DNA of 48,702 nt, from NCBI GenBank assembly GCA_021741145.1, contig JAIOYK010000041.1, positions 1-48,702 on the forward strand, in the 5' to 3' direction. This document shows positions 15,136 through 24,412 of the stretch, in pieces. The translations under genes and the position numbers were made by a program. Origin of the DNA: Rhodospirillum sp. (GTDB taxonomy: Bacteria; Pseudomonadota; Alphaproteobacteria; Rhodospirillales; Rhodospirillaceae). Under the pieces are notes generated by a model. That model ran no database searches, was not told where the DNA came from, and saw only the letters and a program-made list of their open reading frames with translations. Numbering within the stretch: position 1 is the first letter of the stretch; each line of letters opens with the position of its first letter.

Positions 15136-15996
15136 ATGCGCCCCCTTCCTTCCCTCACCGCCCTGCAAGCCTTCGAGGCGACGGCCAGACGGCTGAGCGT
15201 ACGCCACGCCGCCGAGGAACTGCATGTGACCCCCGGCGCCGTCAGTCGCCAGGTCAAGCTGCTGGAGCAATATTTCGGGATGGCGTTGGTGCGCCGGGCC
15301 GGGCGGGGGATCGCCTTGACGGAGCGGGGCAAGGCCTATTACGAGGCGTTGAGCGGTCCGTTCGCGGGCCTTCGCAAGGCCGGTTCGGTCCTGACCCAAG
15401 GAATGGGGCGAACGGTGATTAATCTGCGGTCCCACACGACCTTCGCCACCTATTGGCTGCTCCCTCGGCTGGCGCCCTTCCAGTTGGCCAATCCGGATAT
15501 TGAAGTCCGCCTGTCGATGGCTTCCGAGTGGTCCGACCTGGGTGAATTGGACGCGGCCATCCGCTTGGGGTCGGGATCCTGGCCGAACCTGATCGCGATA
15601 CCGCTGATCGGCAACGTCCTGACGCCGGTTTGCGCCCCGGCGGTCGCCGCCCGCCTGGATAATGATCCGGCGCGCCTTCTTGACCAGGACCTCCTGGCGA
15701 CGCCCCACCGCCCCGATGACTGGAACATTTGGCTCGCGGCGGCGGGCCTGGGGGGGACCGAATTCCGCTTCCTTTCCTTTGAAAGCTCGGCCTTGGCCTA
15801 TCGAGCGGCGGCCGCGGCCCGCGGCGTCGCGCTCGCCCAATTGGCGCTGGTCGAGGAAGAGCTGAGACTGGGCCACTTGGCGCGACCATTCGACCTGACC
15901 GTGAACCGGGGGACCCACACCTACTACCTGGTTTGGGAACCGGAGACGCCAAAGACGGAATGGATCCAACGCTTGGGAATTTGGCTCAAAGCCTGA
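15136..15996 (+). CDS. LysR-family regulator (GcvA-like)
   Basis: A 286-residue LysR-type regulator. N-terminal winged helix (residues 1-60): LPSLTALQAFEATARRLSVRHAAEELHVTPGAVSRQVKLLEQYFG, then a linker helix and a periplasmic-binding-protein-like effector domain (about 90-286) with LRSHTTFATYWLLPRL. The RPLPSLTALQAFEA start and effector domain recall the GcvA subgroup. Divergent from the TRAP/CoA-transferase operon with a dyad between them. Inference: it activates or represses that operon in response to its acid or CoA-pathway intermediate, and regulates itself. Confidence 0.9.
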   Translation: MRPLPSLTALQAFEATARRLSVRHAAEELHVTPGAVSRQVKLLEQYFGMALVRRAGRGIALTERGKAYYEALSGPFAGLRKAGSVLTQGMGRTVINLRSHTTFATYWLLPRLAPFQLANPDIEVRLSMASEWSDLGELDAAIRLGSGSWPNLIAIPLIGNVLTPVCAPAVAARLDNDPARLLDQDLLATPHRPDDWNIWLAAAGLGGTEFRFLSFESSALAYRAAAAARGVALAQLALVEEELRLGHLARPFDLTVNRGTHTYYLVWEPETPKTEWIQRLGIWLKA

Positions 15997-16357
15997 CGGA
16001 AGCACCTTTTTTTTGGAATTCGCGTCCGCAAGTCAAATTCCTTCACGGCGATCCGCGGGAAGCCCTTACCGAAGTCGGCGAAAGGGGAAGATCACGAAGA
16101 AGACGCGCGAGCCCACCAACAAAGCCAAGATTTTGTCCTAGATACGTCATTATAACCCAATGGCGCACCAGGACCGGAAAGCGCCAACCAACCGCTTTTC
16201 TTCCACCACGCCAAGGAAAACACGCACACCGACCACTGGTTGATGGGCCAATTCGCGATCTGCTTCCCCATACGCACCGGGGCATGGCGGCCAGTGTCAT
16301 CGTGAAGAGCACCACACAGCATCAAGGCCAGTTCCATGCCGCGATGGCTAAGGGCGG
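15997..16357. other. Gene-free region before the transposase
   Basis: The DNA between the LysR stop and the transposase frame holds no credible gene. A run of eight T follows the LysR stop at about 16008-16015, preceded by a weak GGCT/AGCC hairpin, possibly a terminator. GTGGCC/GGCCAC forms a 6-bp stem at about 16358-16373. I cannot find terminal inverted repeats or a target duplication that would mark an insertion sequence boundary. Confidence 0.5.
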
Positions 16358-17263
16358 GTGGCCCGTCGGCCACAAGGCCGATCCTCCGGGTCAAAATCCG
16401 ACTGGACGACCCTGTGGCATCCTGAACGGCTGGCGACCGGGGGGCGCCAGAAGTGGGGCCGCACGCGAACCAAGGTCCAGCGCGACCGATGCGGCGGCTG
16501 CCGGAAGACCTCCTCAGGCCGGACCGGGTCCGCCATCGGCCGCATCCATCGTCCTGACCTGTTCATGGTCGCGTTGGGGGATATGCTGGGCGCCTCCACG
16601 CCGCAATTGGTGCGCAAGCTCGCAAGGCATCTCAAGCTCAACAAATACACCGTCTGGCGCTGGCGTATGCTCGTGTTCTCGATCATTGGGAACAGCGGCG
16701 TAGCGGCGAATTTCTCCGGGATCATCGAGGTGGATGAGACCTACCAGCGGGAGTCCCGGAAGGGATCGCGCGAATGGGTTCGCCTCTTCGCCGATCCAAA
16801 GAATACCCCGAAGCCACCGCGCCCACGGTGGAAAGATTTCACGACGCAAGGGCTGAAGATGATGCGCGGTCTCTCGAGGTCGCGGCTCCCCATTCTCACC
16901 GTCGTGGACCGCGGTGGTTCTCGCCTGTTCCGGCGCCTACCGAACCGCAAGAGCGTGACGGTGGAGCGCGTCCTGAAGCCCCTGGTGCCGCGCGATGCCG
17001 TGCTTTGCTCGGATGGAGACAATGGCTACAAAGACCTCGCGGCGGCACGCTGCCTCAAGCACTTCGTGGTCGGCAGCAAGCCGGGCACGCGCGTCGCGGC
17101 GGGATGCTATCACATCCAGAACGTGAACTCGCTCCATGCCCGCTACGGCAAATTCATCGAGCCGGTCCGCGGACCAGCCACGAAGCACCTGAACGGCTAC
17201 ATCCGTTGGCTGGAGGTGCGGATAGCCGGGGTGCGACCGGCGGAGATTGTCCGCGCATCGTAA
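16358..17263 (+). mobile_element. IS1595-family-like transposase, probably relic
   Basis: A 301-residue frame with an IS1595-type transposase pattern. Seen: second half of an N-terminal zinc ribbon with RCGGCRKTSSGRTGSA, a helix-turn-helix (STPQLVRKLARHLKLNKYTVWRW), then catalytic-site candidates Asp in GIIEVDETY, Asp in VLCSDGDNGY, Asn in YHIQNVNSLHARYGKFI, and downstream lysines in ATKHLNGYIRWLEVR. This gives the DDN order of the family. The first Cys pair of the zinc ribbon is not visible in frame (LWHPERLATGG lies where it is expected), and the only start is a GTG, so the N terminus may be broken. No terminal inverted repeats were recognised. It separates two unrelated catabolic operons. 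Confidence 0.65.
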
Positions 17264-17314
17264 ACCAGATGTCGCGCGGAGGTCTGCTTCGAGCCAATAC
17301 AGACCAGCACGATT

Positions 17315-17701
17315 TCAGATCTGGGCCGCCACGCTTGACTTGTCGATCACGGACCAGACGGTCCGTATTCTACCTTCTCGAAATTCGTAGAATACATTCT
17401 CTTCGAAGCGGACTCGTGTTCCGTTCACTGGCAAGCCGAAGAGTTGGCCTACTGGTGTGCAGTCAAATGCAAGCCTACTGGCGATCATGGGCGGGTCGCA
17501 GACAAGAAAGGCAATATTGAACGAAAGATCGGGGATCGCTCGGAAATCCGCGACGAGCATGTCCCGGTAGCCGTCGAGCCCGATGGCCGTCCCGTTATAT
17601 TCGACGTTGTCCGCGACATGGTGCTGGAGTTTGCCCCAGTCCTGTGCGTTCAAGCACGCAATGTATTCCCGGTAGGCATCTATGATCTCCTCCCGCTTCA
17701 T
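17315..17701 (-). CDS. SnoaL-like/ester-cyclase family protein
   Basis: A 128-residue protein with a nuclear-transport-factor-2 (cone) fold pattern: MKREEIIDAYREYIACLNAQDWGKLQHHVADNVEYNG at the N terminus, LDGYRDMLVADFRAIPDLSFNI in the middle and FEENVFYEFREGRIRTVWSV at the end, as in SnoaL-like polyketide cyclases and many uncharacterised small enzymes. Start chosen at MKREEI rather than 38 residues upstream, because homology begins there. The gene is visibly less GC-rich than its neighbours and lies beside the transposase, which suggests horizontal acquisition. Substrate unknown. Confidence 0.7.
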   Translation of the reverse strand: MKREEIIDAYREYIACLNAQDWGKLQHHVADNVEYNGTAIGLDGYRDMLVADFRAIPDLSFNIAFLVCDPPMIASRLAFDCTPVGQLFGLPVNGTRVRFEENVFYEFREGRIRTVWSVIDKSSVAAQI

Positions 17702-17932
17702 CAGATCACCTCGAAATATCTGTTTCGTCCATCTTGAGTAGCAGAGATGGCGCGGCAATCGCATGACCGCTTCGTCCCGCATAGCGGACCAACACGGTTT
17801 GCGGATACCCCCCAAAAATTACCGACACGGTTGGGTCCGTCTCAATCGCTCTCAACCGATCCGCCCAGTGGCAACAAAACCACGCTCCGTTCTAAAATAG
17901 TACGGACTGGGCGGTCGCCCCCGAGGACCGGA

Positions 17933-19459
17933 TCACGACACCGAGGCCTTGGCTTTCGCCGTGAAGGTCTCCGCATGGTCCTTGCGCATGGCCGCTTTCT
18001 GAACCTTGCCCATGGTGTTGCGCGGCAGTTCGGCGGTTTCGAAGATCACCTTGGGCACCTTGAACTTCGCCAGGCTCTCCGCGGCCTTGGCGATAATCGC
18101 CTTGTGGTCCAGCGTGACACCGGGCGCGGGCACGATCACCGCGGCCACGGCCTCGCCGAAGTCGGGGTGAGGGAGGCCGATGACCGCGCTTTCCTTGACC
18201 TCCGGAAGGGTGGCCAGCACGTCCTCCACTTCCTTGGGGTAGACGTTGAAGCCGCCGGTGATGATCAGGTCCTTGTCCCGGCCAACGATGGTCACATAGC
18301 CGTCCTCGGCGATCACCGCGTTGTCGCCGGTGATAAAAAAGCCGTCGGGGCGGAATTCCTCGATGGTCTTTTCGGGCATGCGCCAATAGCCCTTGAAGAC
18401 GTTCGGCCCCTTGACCTCCAGCACGCCCACCTCGCCCGGCGGCAGGATCCGCGCGTCCTTGTCGCAGACCCGGACCGCGACTCCCGGCAGGGGCAGGCCG
18501 ACCGTTCCGGCCCTCCGGTCACCGTCCAGCGGGTTGGAGGTGTTCATGCAGGTCTCGGTCATGCCGTAGCGTTCGAGGATCCGGTGGCCGGTGCGCGCCT
18601 CGAAGGCGATGTGGGTCTCGGCCAGCAGGGGGGCGGAGCCGGAGACGAACAGGCGCATGGTCTTGGTCGCCTCCTTGGTCAGCCCCGGATGGTCGAGCAG
18701 GCGGGTGTAGAAGGTCGGCACGCCCATCATGCAGGTGGCCTTGGGCATCAGCTTCAGGATCTCGTCGGCATCGAACTTGGGCAGCAGGATGAGGGTGCCG
18801 CCGTTGAGCAGCATGATATTGGCCGCCACGAACAAGCCGTGGGTGTGGAACAGCGGCAGGGCGTGGAGCAGCACGTCGCCCTCGCGGAAGCCCCAAATCT
18901 CGTGCAGGGTCAGGGCATTGGAGGCGAGGTTCCCGTGCGTCAGCATGGCCCCCTTGGACCGGCCCGTGGTGCCCGAGGTGTAGAGGATCGCCGCGAGGTC
19001 GTCGTCGGAGCGCTCGGCGATTTCCGGGTCGGGCGCGGCGGCGTCGGTGGCCTCGGCCAGGGTGCCGTCTCCGTTCACGCCCAGGGTCAGGCCGACGGCG
19101 CCCGCCCTGGTGGCTTCCTCGGCCATGCCCGCCGCGGCGGGATCGAAGACAAAGACCCGGGGTTCCGCGTCGCCCAGGAAGTAGGCGATTTCCGAGGCCG
19201 TATAGCCCGTATTGAGCGGCAGATGGACGGCGCCGGTGCGCAGGCAGGCCAGGACCAGGGCGATCACATCCCAGGACTTCTCCACCCGCGCGGCCACCCG
19301 GTCGCCGGGAACGACCCCATTGGCCCGCAGCACCGCGGCCATGCGGGCGGCCCGGTCGATCAGCGCGGCGCAAGAGATCTCGGTCCCGTCCGGCGTGAGG
19401 ATGATCGGACGGGACCGGTCGGCGGGAAGACGGCTTTCAATCAGCGGATACAGCGACAT
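17933..19459 (-). CDS. matB: Malonyl-CoA synthetase (MatB-like acyl-CoA ligase)
   Basis: A 508-residue ANL-superfamily ligase that makes malonyl-CoA from malonate, ATP and CoA. Seen: P-loop-like ILYTSGTTGRSKGAML, A5 motif ERYGMTETCMNTSNPL, A7 FFITGDNAVIAEDGYV, A8 hinge GRDKDLIITGGFNVYPKEVE, and A10 lysine region PRNTMGKVQKAAM. The GMTETCMNTSNPLDGDRRAGTVGLPLPG segment is strongly MatB-like. It is the last gene of a five-gene cluster with a malonyl-CoA decarboxylase and a TRAP transporter, divergent from a GntR regulator, which matches the mat system of rhizobia in gene content. A 67-bp gap separates it from the decarboxylase gene. Confidence 0.9.
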   Translation of the reverse strand: MSLYPLIESRLPADRSRPIILTPDGTEISCAALIDRAARMAAVLRANGVVPGDRVAARVEKSWDVIALVLACLRTGAVHLPLNTGYTASEIAYFLGDAEPRVFVFDPAAAGMAEEATRAGAVGLTLGVNGDGTLAEATDAAAPDPEIAERSDDDLAAILYTSGTTGRSKGAMLTHGNLASNALTLHEIWGFREGDVLLHALPLFHTHGLFVAANIMLLNGGTLILLPKFDADEILKLMPKATCMMGVPTFYTRLLDHPGLTKEATKTMRLFVSGSAPLLAETHIAFEARTGHRILERYGMTETCMNTSNPLDGDRRAGTVGLPLPGVAVRVCDKDARILPPGEVGVLEVKGPNVFKGYWRMPEKTIEEFRPDGFFITGDNAVIAEDGYVTIVGRDKDLIITGGFNVYPKEVEDVLATLPEVKESAVIGLPHPDFGEAVAAVIVPAPGVTLDHKAIIAKAAESLAKFKVPKVIFETAELPRNTMGKVQKAAMRKDHAETFTAKAKASVS

Positions 19460-19526
19460 GCTTTTGGTCCATTTCCTGGGTCGGTATTTTTGGTCGAGAT
19501 CGGGCGCGGGCCGACCGGGTGCGAAA

Positions 19527-20840
19527 TCAGGCCTTGCCCGCGAGGGAGAGGACAGCGCGGGAGGCGGCCACCTTCCCCTCGGCCATCAGGGCCTCGTGAT
19601 TGCGTTCAATATCGGACAGGCGATAGAGGTAATTCACCATCATCCCCCCGGATTGGCGCAATCCCTTGGCCGAGGTATCCCCCATCCAGTTCACCCGTTC
19701 AAGGGTCGCCCCATTGCCCAGGTGGAAGCGGGCCGTTGGATCCAGCGGCGCCTTGCCCCGGCGTCCATGGGTGAGGTAGGCGGCGCACAAGCGGGTCATG
19801 GGCTCGCGGATGGACTCCGCGAGCGCCGCGTCCTCTTGCCAACCCGGCTGATCGAGGACGGCGAGCAGGGCTTTGGCCTTCTCGGCCTCCGGTCCCTTGC
19901 GGCGGGAGCGCAGCCAGCCGACGAAGCCGGGGATCGGCGAGAGGGTGGAGAAGGTCTTGAGGGTAGGCATCTCCCGGCGCAGTTCCTCCACCACCTGCTT
20001 GATCAGGAAGTTGCCGAGCGAGATCCCCCGCAGCCCCTCCTGACAGTTGCTGATGGAATAGAAGATGGCGGTGTCCGCGGTCTTGGGCGCGGAGGGATCC
20101 TCGCCCGGCTCCAGCAGGGCCTGGACGCTGGCGGCCAACCCCTTGACCAGGGCGATCTCCACGAAAATCAGCGGTTCGTCTCGCAGGGCCGGATGGAAGA
20201 AGGCGAAGCAACGGCGGTCCGCGGCGAGGCGGCGGCGCAGGTCGTCCCAACCGTCGATTTCGTGCACCGCCTCGTAACGGATGAGCTTCTCCAGCACCGA
20301 GGCGCTGGTCCGCCAGTCGATGCGGCGCAGTTCGAGAAAGCCCCGGTTAAACCAGCTCGACAGCAGATGGCGCAGGTCCTCGTCCAGGGGCGCCAGATCC
20401 GGGTGGCTCTTGAGCAGACCGAGGAGGGCCAGCCGCATATCCACCACGGCCCTGGTGCCGTCCGGCGCCATATTGATGCGACGGAGCAGATCCTGGCGGG
20501 CCGGTTCCGCGGCCTGGTGCAGGGCCGTCAGGGCGGCCTCGTCGGGGGCATCCCGCCAGCGGGCGATCGCGGCGTCCAGGGCGTTCCGATCCACGGAAAA
20601 CGCGTCGAGCAGGGCTCGGAAGAAGGCTGGCCGCTCCTCCGCGGGCAGGGCGTGCCATTGGGCGGCGACCTCCCGGGCGAGCGCCGTCCCCGTGGCCTCG
20701 CCGGAGCGGGAGGCGAGGTCGTGACAGAGATCAAGCAGGGTCCGCTCCCGGTCCCCCCCCGGGGAGACGGGGAAGTCCAGCAACTCCCGCCCCCGGTCGG
20801 CGATCCCGGTCAGCCAGTCGATCACGCCAACCCGGGTCAT
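19527..20840 (-). CDS. matA: Malonyl-CoA decarboxylase
   Basis: A 437-residue malonyl-CoA decarboxylase, producing acetyl-CoA and CO2. Seen: helical N-terminal domain, then the GNAT-like catalytic domain with the family signatures DTAIFYSISNCQEGLRGISLGNFLIKQVVEEL, LKTFSTLSPIPGFVGWL, and the C-terminal ARFHLGNGATLERVNWMGD followed by SGGMMVNYLYRL. Start set at MTRVGVIDWL, overlapping the TRAP permease stop by 4 bp; the longer frame upstream is a shadow of that permease. With the next gene (MatB) it converts imported malonate to acetyl-CoA. Confidence 0.93.
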   Translation of the reverse strand: MTRVGVIDWLTGIADRGRELLDFPVSPGGDRERTLLDLCHDLASRSGEATGTALAREVAAQWHALPAEERPAFFRALLDAFSVDRNALDAAIARWRDAPDEAALTALHQAAEPARQDLLRRINMAPDGTRAVVDMRLALLGLLKSHPDLAPLDEDLRHLLSSWFNRGFLELRRIDWRTSASVLEKLIRYEAVHEIDGWDDLRRRLAADRRCFAFFHPALRDEPLIFVEIALVKGLAASVQALLEPGEDPSAPKTADTAIFYSISNCQEGLRGISLGNFLIKQVVEELRREMPTLKTFSTLSPIPGFVGWLRSRRKGPEAEKAKALLAVLDQPGWQEDAALAESIREPMTRLCAAYLTHGRRGKAPLDPTARFHLGNGATLERVNWMGDTSAKGLRQSGGMMVNYLYRLSDIERNHEALMAEGKVAASRAVLSLAGKA

Positions 20841-22168
20841 CGGGCCTCTCCCATCATGGCCGTCGGCAGCCAGGTGGCGATCTCCGGGAAAACACAGAGG
20901 ATCAGGATGGCGGCGAACATACAGAGCACATAGGGGATGGAACCGCGCAGGATGGTCTTCAGGCGAATATCCGGGGCGATCCCGTTGATGACGTAAAGGT
21001 TCAGGCCCACCGGCGGAGTGATCAGGCCCACTTCCATGTTGATGGTCAGGATCACCGCGAACCAATAGGGGTCGAAGCCCGCGGCGGTGATCACCGGCAA
21101 CAGGATCGGCGCGCTCATCAGGATCACCGCCACCGGCGGCAGGAAGAACCCGGCCATCAGCAGGAAGAGGTTGACGAAGCCCATCAGGACCCAGCGGTTG
21201 ACGTCGAGCGCGCCAATCCATTGGGCGATGGTCTGGGTGACCATCAGGCTGGAGAGCATATAGCTGAACACCCCCGCGGCCCCGATGATCAACAGGATCA
21301 TGACGGATTCCCGGGTGGTGTCGCGCAGAATCTCCCAAAGCCTACCGGGCTGCCACATGCGGTAAATAACAATGGCCGTCAACAGGCAGAAGAGCGCGCC
21401 AACCCCCGCTGTTTCCGACGGGGTGGCCACCCCGCCATAAAGGGCGAAGAGCACTCCGGCGATGATCATCAGGAAGGGGATGACCCGGGGCAGGACCTCG
21501 AGCCGCTCGCGCCAGCTATAGGTGACCGCGGTCAGGGCCGAGGCGCCTCCGCCCAGGCGCCGGGCCTGACTCCAGGTGGAATAGAGCGACCAGGCCATGA
21601 ACAGCACCGTCACCATCAGACCCGGCAGCAGCCCCGCCAGGAACAGGCGCCCAATGGAGGTCTCGGTGGAGATGCCATAGACGATCATGGTGACACTGGG
21701 CGGGATGAGGATCCCCAGGGTTCCACCCGCCGCGATGGATCCCGCCGCGACCGTGTCGGGGTAGCCCCGCTCACGCATGGCCGGGATGCCCATCTTGCCG
21801 ATGGCCGCGCAGGTGGCCGGGGAGGAGCCGGACAGGGCGGAGAACAGGGCGCAGGCCCCCAGGTTGGAAATCACCAACCCGCCGGGGATCCGGGTCAGCC
21901 AACGGTCGAGCGCCGTATAAAGATCCGCCCCCGCCCGGGACGACGCCACCGCGGCCCCCATCAGGATGAACATGGGGATGGCCAGGACCTCGAAGCTCTC
22001 CAGCTTGCCGAACAGGATTTCCGGCATCAGGGACAGCGCGCCAAGGCCGTCGAAGGTCACGATGAAGACCAAGCTGATGGTCAAGAGACCGAAGCCAACG
22101 GGTAGGCCGGAGAAGAGGATGGCCGTGGTGGCGACGCCGATGATCAGCGCCAGCAGAAGGGGATCCAT
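20837..22168 (-). CDS. TRAP transporter large permease (DctM), malonate cluster
   Basis: A 443-residue about 12-helix TRAP channel. Seen: LPVGFGLLTISLVFIV near the N terminus, SGSSPATCAAIGKMGIPAM, AGGTLGILIPPSVTMIVYG and the C-terminal TPPVGLNLYVINGIA, all standard DctM motifs. It starts 1 bp after the DctQ stop and overlaps the decarboxylase start by 4 bp. Malonate uptake in this window is by TRAP rather than by the MatC or MadLM carriers. Substrate inferred from the malonyl-CoA enzymes made from the same operon. Confidence 0.93.
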   Translation of the reverse strand: MDPLLLALIIGVATTAILFSGLPVGFGLLTISLVFIVTFDGLGALSLMPEILFGKLESFEVLAIPMFILMGAAVASSRAGADLYTALDRWLTRIPGGLVISNLGACALFSALSGSSPATCAAIGKMGIPAMRERGYPDTVAAGSIAAGGTLGILIPPSVTMIVYGISTETSIGRLFLAGLLPGLMVTVLFMAWSLYSTWSQARRLGGGASALTAVTYSWRERLEVLPRVIPFLMIIAGVLFALYGGVATPSETAGVGALFCLLTAIVIYRMWQPGRLWEILRDTTRESVMILLIIGAAGVFSYMLSSLMVTQTIAQWIGALDVNRWVLMGFVNLFLLMAGFFLPPVAVILMSAPILLPVITAAGFDPYWFAVILTINMEVGLITPPVGLNLYVINGIAPDIRLKTILRGSIPYVLCMFAAILILCVFPEIATWLPTAMMGEAR

Positions 22169-22169
22169 C

Positions 22170-22892
22170 TCAATGCCTCCGCTTCGAGGGATCGGCGGAC
22201 CCGTCGTCCAGGCCGAAGGGGGTTTCCCGCCCGGTCAGCAGGGACAGCAGGTCGGCGATGAATTGCAGCAGCAGGACCAGGAAACCCACCGGGATGGAGA
22301 GGAACGGCACCCAAAGGGGCGGCGCCCAAACCGTCTCCGACAGCCAGCCGCCGGACTTGGACTCCAACACCAGGTCCACCCCATAGCCGCCGAAAATCAG
22401 GCAGAGCCCCATCCCCACCAGAAGACAGAGGACGGCCAGGACCTTGCGCGGGCCAGGGCTCAGGGACATGGGAAACAAATCGACGTTCACATGGCCGCGG
22501 ATGAGCTGCACATAGGGTAGGCCCACCAGGGTCGCGGCGATCATCATGTAAATGACCGCTTCGCTCTGCCAGACGGTGGACTCATTCAGGGCATAACGCA
22601 CGAAGACCATCTGGCAGACGATCAGCATGGACAGCAGGATCAGGGTGGCGGAAATACCCCCGCACAGACGGGACAACAGGCCGACCCCGGTGATGAAAGC
22701 ACCAATCGGGCCGCCCGTCGGAACCGGATCGGCGGATCCAAAGCCCGAGGACGGGGGGCCAGACGGAGCATTGGTCTCCCGGCGGGCGTCACCGGGGGAC
22801 GGGTCATCCCCTTGGGCGCAGCCATGGGCGGCGAGGCGGGCGATCGTGTCGGCTCCCGCCAAGCGGGAGGCAGAGTCAGCGAAGGCGGTCAT
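22170..22892 (-). CDS. TRAP transporter small permease (DctQ), malonate cluster
   Basis: A 240-residue protein with four helices of the DctQ family beginning near residue 70 (LLSRLCGGISATLILLSMLIVCQMVFVRYAL), with NESTVWQSEAVIYMMIAATLVGLPYVQL as the family core. The first 65 or so residues are polar, rich in Pro, Ser, Gly and Asp, and look unstructured, an unusual extension; DctQ proteins are normally about 170 residues. A start inside this extension is possible but no better ribosome site is seen. The C terminus (about 20 residues) is also polar. It lies 103 bp downstream of the binding-protein gene. Confidence 0.85.
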   Translation of the reverse strand: MTAFADSASRLAGADTIARLAAHGCAQGDDPSPGDARRETNAPSGPPSSGFGSADPVPTGGPIGAFITGVGLLSRLCGGISATLILLSMLIVCQMVFVRYALNESTVWQSEAVIYMMIAATLVGLPYVQLIRGHVNVDLFPMSLSPGPRKVLAVLCLLVGMGLCLIFGGYGVDLVLESKSGGWLSETVWAPPLWVPFLSIPVGFLVLLLQFIADLLSLLTGRETPFGLDDGSADPSKRRH

Positions 22893-22995
22893 GGGGATCG
22901 TCTCCGGTCGGTCAACGAAGGAGGAAGCCCCGAAGCGGGAGGGGGGAAGCCTCTCACGCTCCGGGGATGAGGCCGGTGTTGGGGCCGGGGTCGGC

Positions 22996-23994
22996 TCACT
23001 CCACGGACAGGGCCATATCCAGCAGCGCTTGACCACCTTCCACGCTCTCGGTGAAGGACTTGTAGGAGGTCTTCTTGGCGAGTTCCCGCCAAGCGGCGAA
23101 GTCTTCCGCGGTCAGATCAGCGATCTCCACCCCGGCATCCTTGAAGACCTTCACGGAATCAGCGTCTTCCTTGACCGCTTCCTCCGTGTAGTAGGCCTCG
23201 GCCTTCGCCGCGGCGGCGGCGAGCGCGGCCTTCTGGGCGTCATTCAGACCGTCATGGGACTGCTTGGACATCAGAACCGGCTGGTACATGAACCACAGGG
23301 CATTCTCGCCCGCGGGGGTGTAGCACTTGACCTGTTCGTAGATGCGGTAGGAGACGAAGCTGGAGGAACTGGTATTCACCCCGTCCAGAACGCCCGTCTG
23401 CATGGCGGTGTAGACTTCCGAGCTGGGCATGGCGGCGATGGACGCGCCAGCGCCCTCCAGCATCTCCTCGAAGGACTTGCCCGCGGCGCGGACCTGCAAC
23501 CCCTCCACATCCTCGGGTTTGGTGAGGCATTTGTCCTTGCCCGCGAAGCCGCCAGCCAACCAGCCCTTGGCCACGGTGACAACGCCCGCGCCGTTCAGGA
23601 TCTCCTCGATCTTGGCCATGAAGGGGCTGTTGTTCAACCGCTTGGCGTGCTCATGGTTCTTCACCAGACCCGGCATCAGGGTCAGGTTGAATTCCGGTTG
23701 ACGGCCCCCGGCGTAGGCCAGGGGATAGACGATCATGTCGAGCTGCCCCCGGGTCATGGGAGTCCACTGTTCCTTGGGCTTGAACAGGGTGCCATTGGGG
23801 TAGATCTGGATTTCCAGGTCCACGTCGGCCTTCTTCACCTCATCGGCGATAATCTGCGCCACCTTGTGGCGCACATCCTTGTCGGACCATTGGTGCGACA
23901 ACTTCAGCGTGGTCGCCTCGGCGATACCGATACCACCCAGCAGCGCGGCCGCCAGGGTCAGCGCGGACACGGCCCGCGTGGTGAACATCTTCAT
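22996..23994 (-). CDS. TRAP substrate-binding protein (DctP), predicted malonate receptor
   Basis: A 332-residue periplasmic receptor and first gene of the malonate operon. Sec signal MKMFTTRAVSALTLAAALLGGIGIAEA, cut before TTLKLSHQW. The carboxylate-binding arginine is in LQVRAAGKSFEEML, followed by PSSEVYTAMQTGVLDGVNTS, a conserved DctP element. Start selected by the signal peptide; the frame continues 102 residues upstream through AT-rich regulatory DNA. Ligand inferred as malonate because malonyl-CoA synthetase and decarboxylase are in the same operon. C4-dicarboxylates or methylmalonate remain possible. Confidence 0.9.
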   Translation of the reverse strand: MKMFTTRAVSALTLAAALLGGIGIAEATTLKLSHQWSDKDVRHKVAQIIADEVKKADVDLEIQIYPNGTLFKPKEQWTPMTRGQLDMIVYPLAYAGGRQPEFNLTLMPGLVKNHEHAKRLNNSPFMAKIEEILNGAGVVTVAKGWLAGGFAGKDKCLTKPEDVEGLQVRAAGKSFEEMLEGAGASIAAMPSSEVYTAMQTGVLDGVNTSSSSFVSYRIYEQVKCYTPAGENALWFMYQPVLMSKQSHDGLNDAQKAALAAAAAKAEAYYTEEAVKEDADSVKVFKDAGVEIADLTAEDFAAWRELAKKTSYKSFTESVEGGQALLDMALSVE

Positions 23995-24106
23995 GGATTG
24001 ACTCCCTGTCTCGAACTTTTTTATCGGACTTCTTTTCAGGGCCGATCTCGTTCGCCAGCCCCGTCGTTCAGGGATAAGAGATGTCTGGCATCCTGTCCAT
24101 GTTTTT

Positions 24107-24116
24107 TTGTATACCA
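24107..24116. promoter_or_regulatory. FadR-type GntR operator beside the malonate operon
   Basis: TTGTATACCA fits the FadR-subfamily consensus T-N-GT-N2-AC-N-A. On the minus strand it contains TATACA, a likely -10 hexamer for the malonate operon, about 115 bp before the binding-protein start. Binding here should block RNA polymerase. Confidence 0.6.
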
Positions 24117-24350
24117 GATGAACTCTAAGGAAAACATCATTCCGCATCGCAATATACCAAACGGCGCTATTCCGGTTCGCCGACCGCCGAAAGGAAAGGA
24201 AGAGAAAGGGCTCGGAGACCCTATCCAGGAAAAAACAATGGGTATAAAGGCAAGGATTCCCCAATGGTTTTTCCGCAATGCACCACGAAAGACTCCGCAC
24301 CCTGGATCCGAATCCAGGCCTTCGGTAAAATTTGTACCACCAGATATCAT

Positions 24351-24362
24351 GTGGTATACCAC
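24351..24362. promoter_or_regulatory. FadR-type GntR operator beside the regulator gene
   Basis: GTGGTATACCAC is a perfect 12-bp palindrome containing TGGTATACCA, the same consensus as the site at 24107. It lies 50 bp upstream of the regulator's ATG and directly after TATCAT (24345-24350), a possible -10, which indicates autoregulation. Confidence 0.65.
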
Positions 24363-24412
24363 GGCGGCATCGAGGAATTTATTACCGGGAACCGAAAGGA
24401 CCATGGGACCCT

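Larger units (their letters stand above)
23995..24412. other. Divergent regulatory region of the malonate genes
   Basis: This AT-rich region separates the malonate operon (minus strand) from the GntR regulator (plus strand). It contains two FadR-type operator matches (listed separately), a third half-site TATACCA at 24153-24159, and a 7-bp stem CCTGGAT/ATCCAGG at 24301-24318. No gene is seen. The spacing of the sites (one next to each gene) suits repression in both directions. Confidence 0.65.

Noticed and set aside
17861-17914. Inverted repeat CCGCCCAGT...ACTGGGCGG as an insertion-sequence end
   Set aside because: Only 9 bp with 36 bp between the arms, no gene inside and no target duplication; more likely chance or a weak hairpin at the end of the malonate operon.
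17747-19774. 675-residue plus-strand reading frame opposite the malonyl-CoA synthetase
   Set aside because: It is antisense to a gene with complete ANL motifs, is rich in Gly, His, Arg and Gln and has no domain. High-GC shadow.
19212-20933. 573-residue plus-strand frame opposite malonyl-CoA decarboxylase
   Set aside because: Shadow of the decarboxylase with repetitive Gly/Arg/Gln composition; no start signal or homology.
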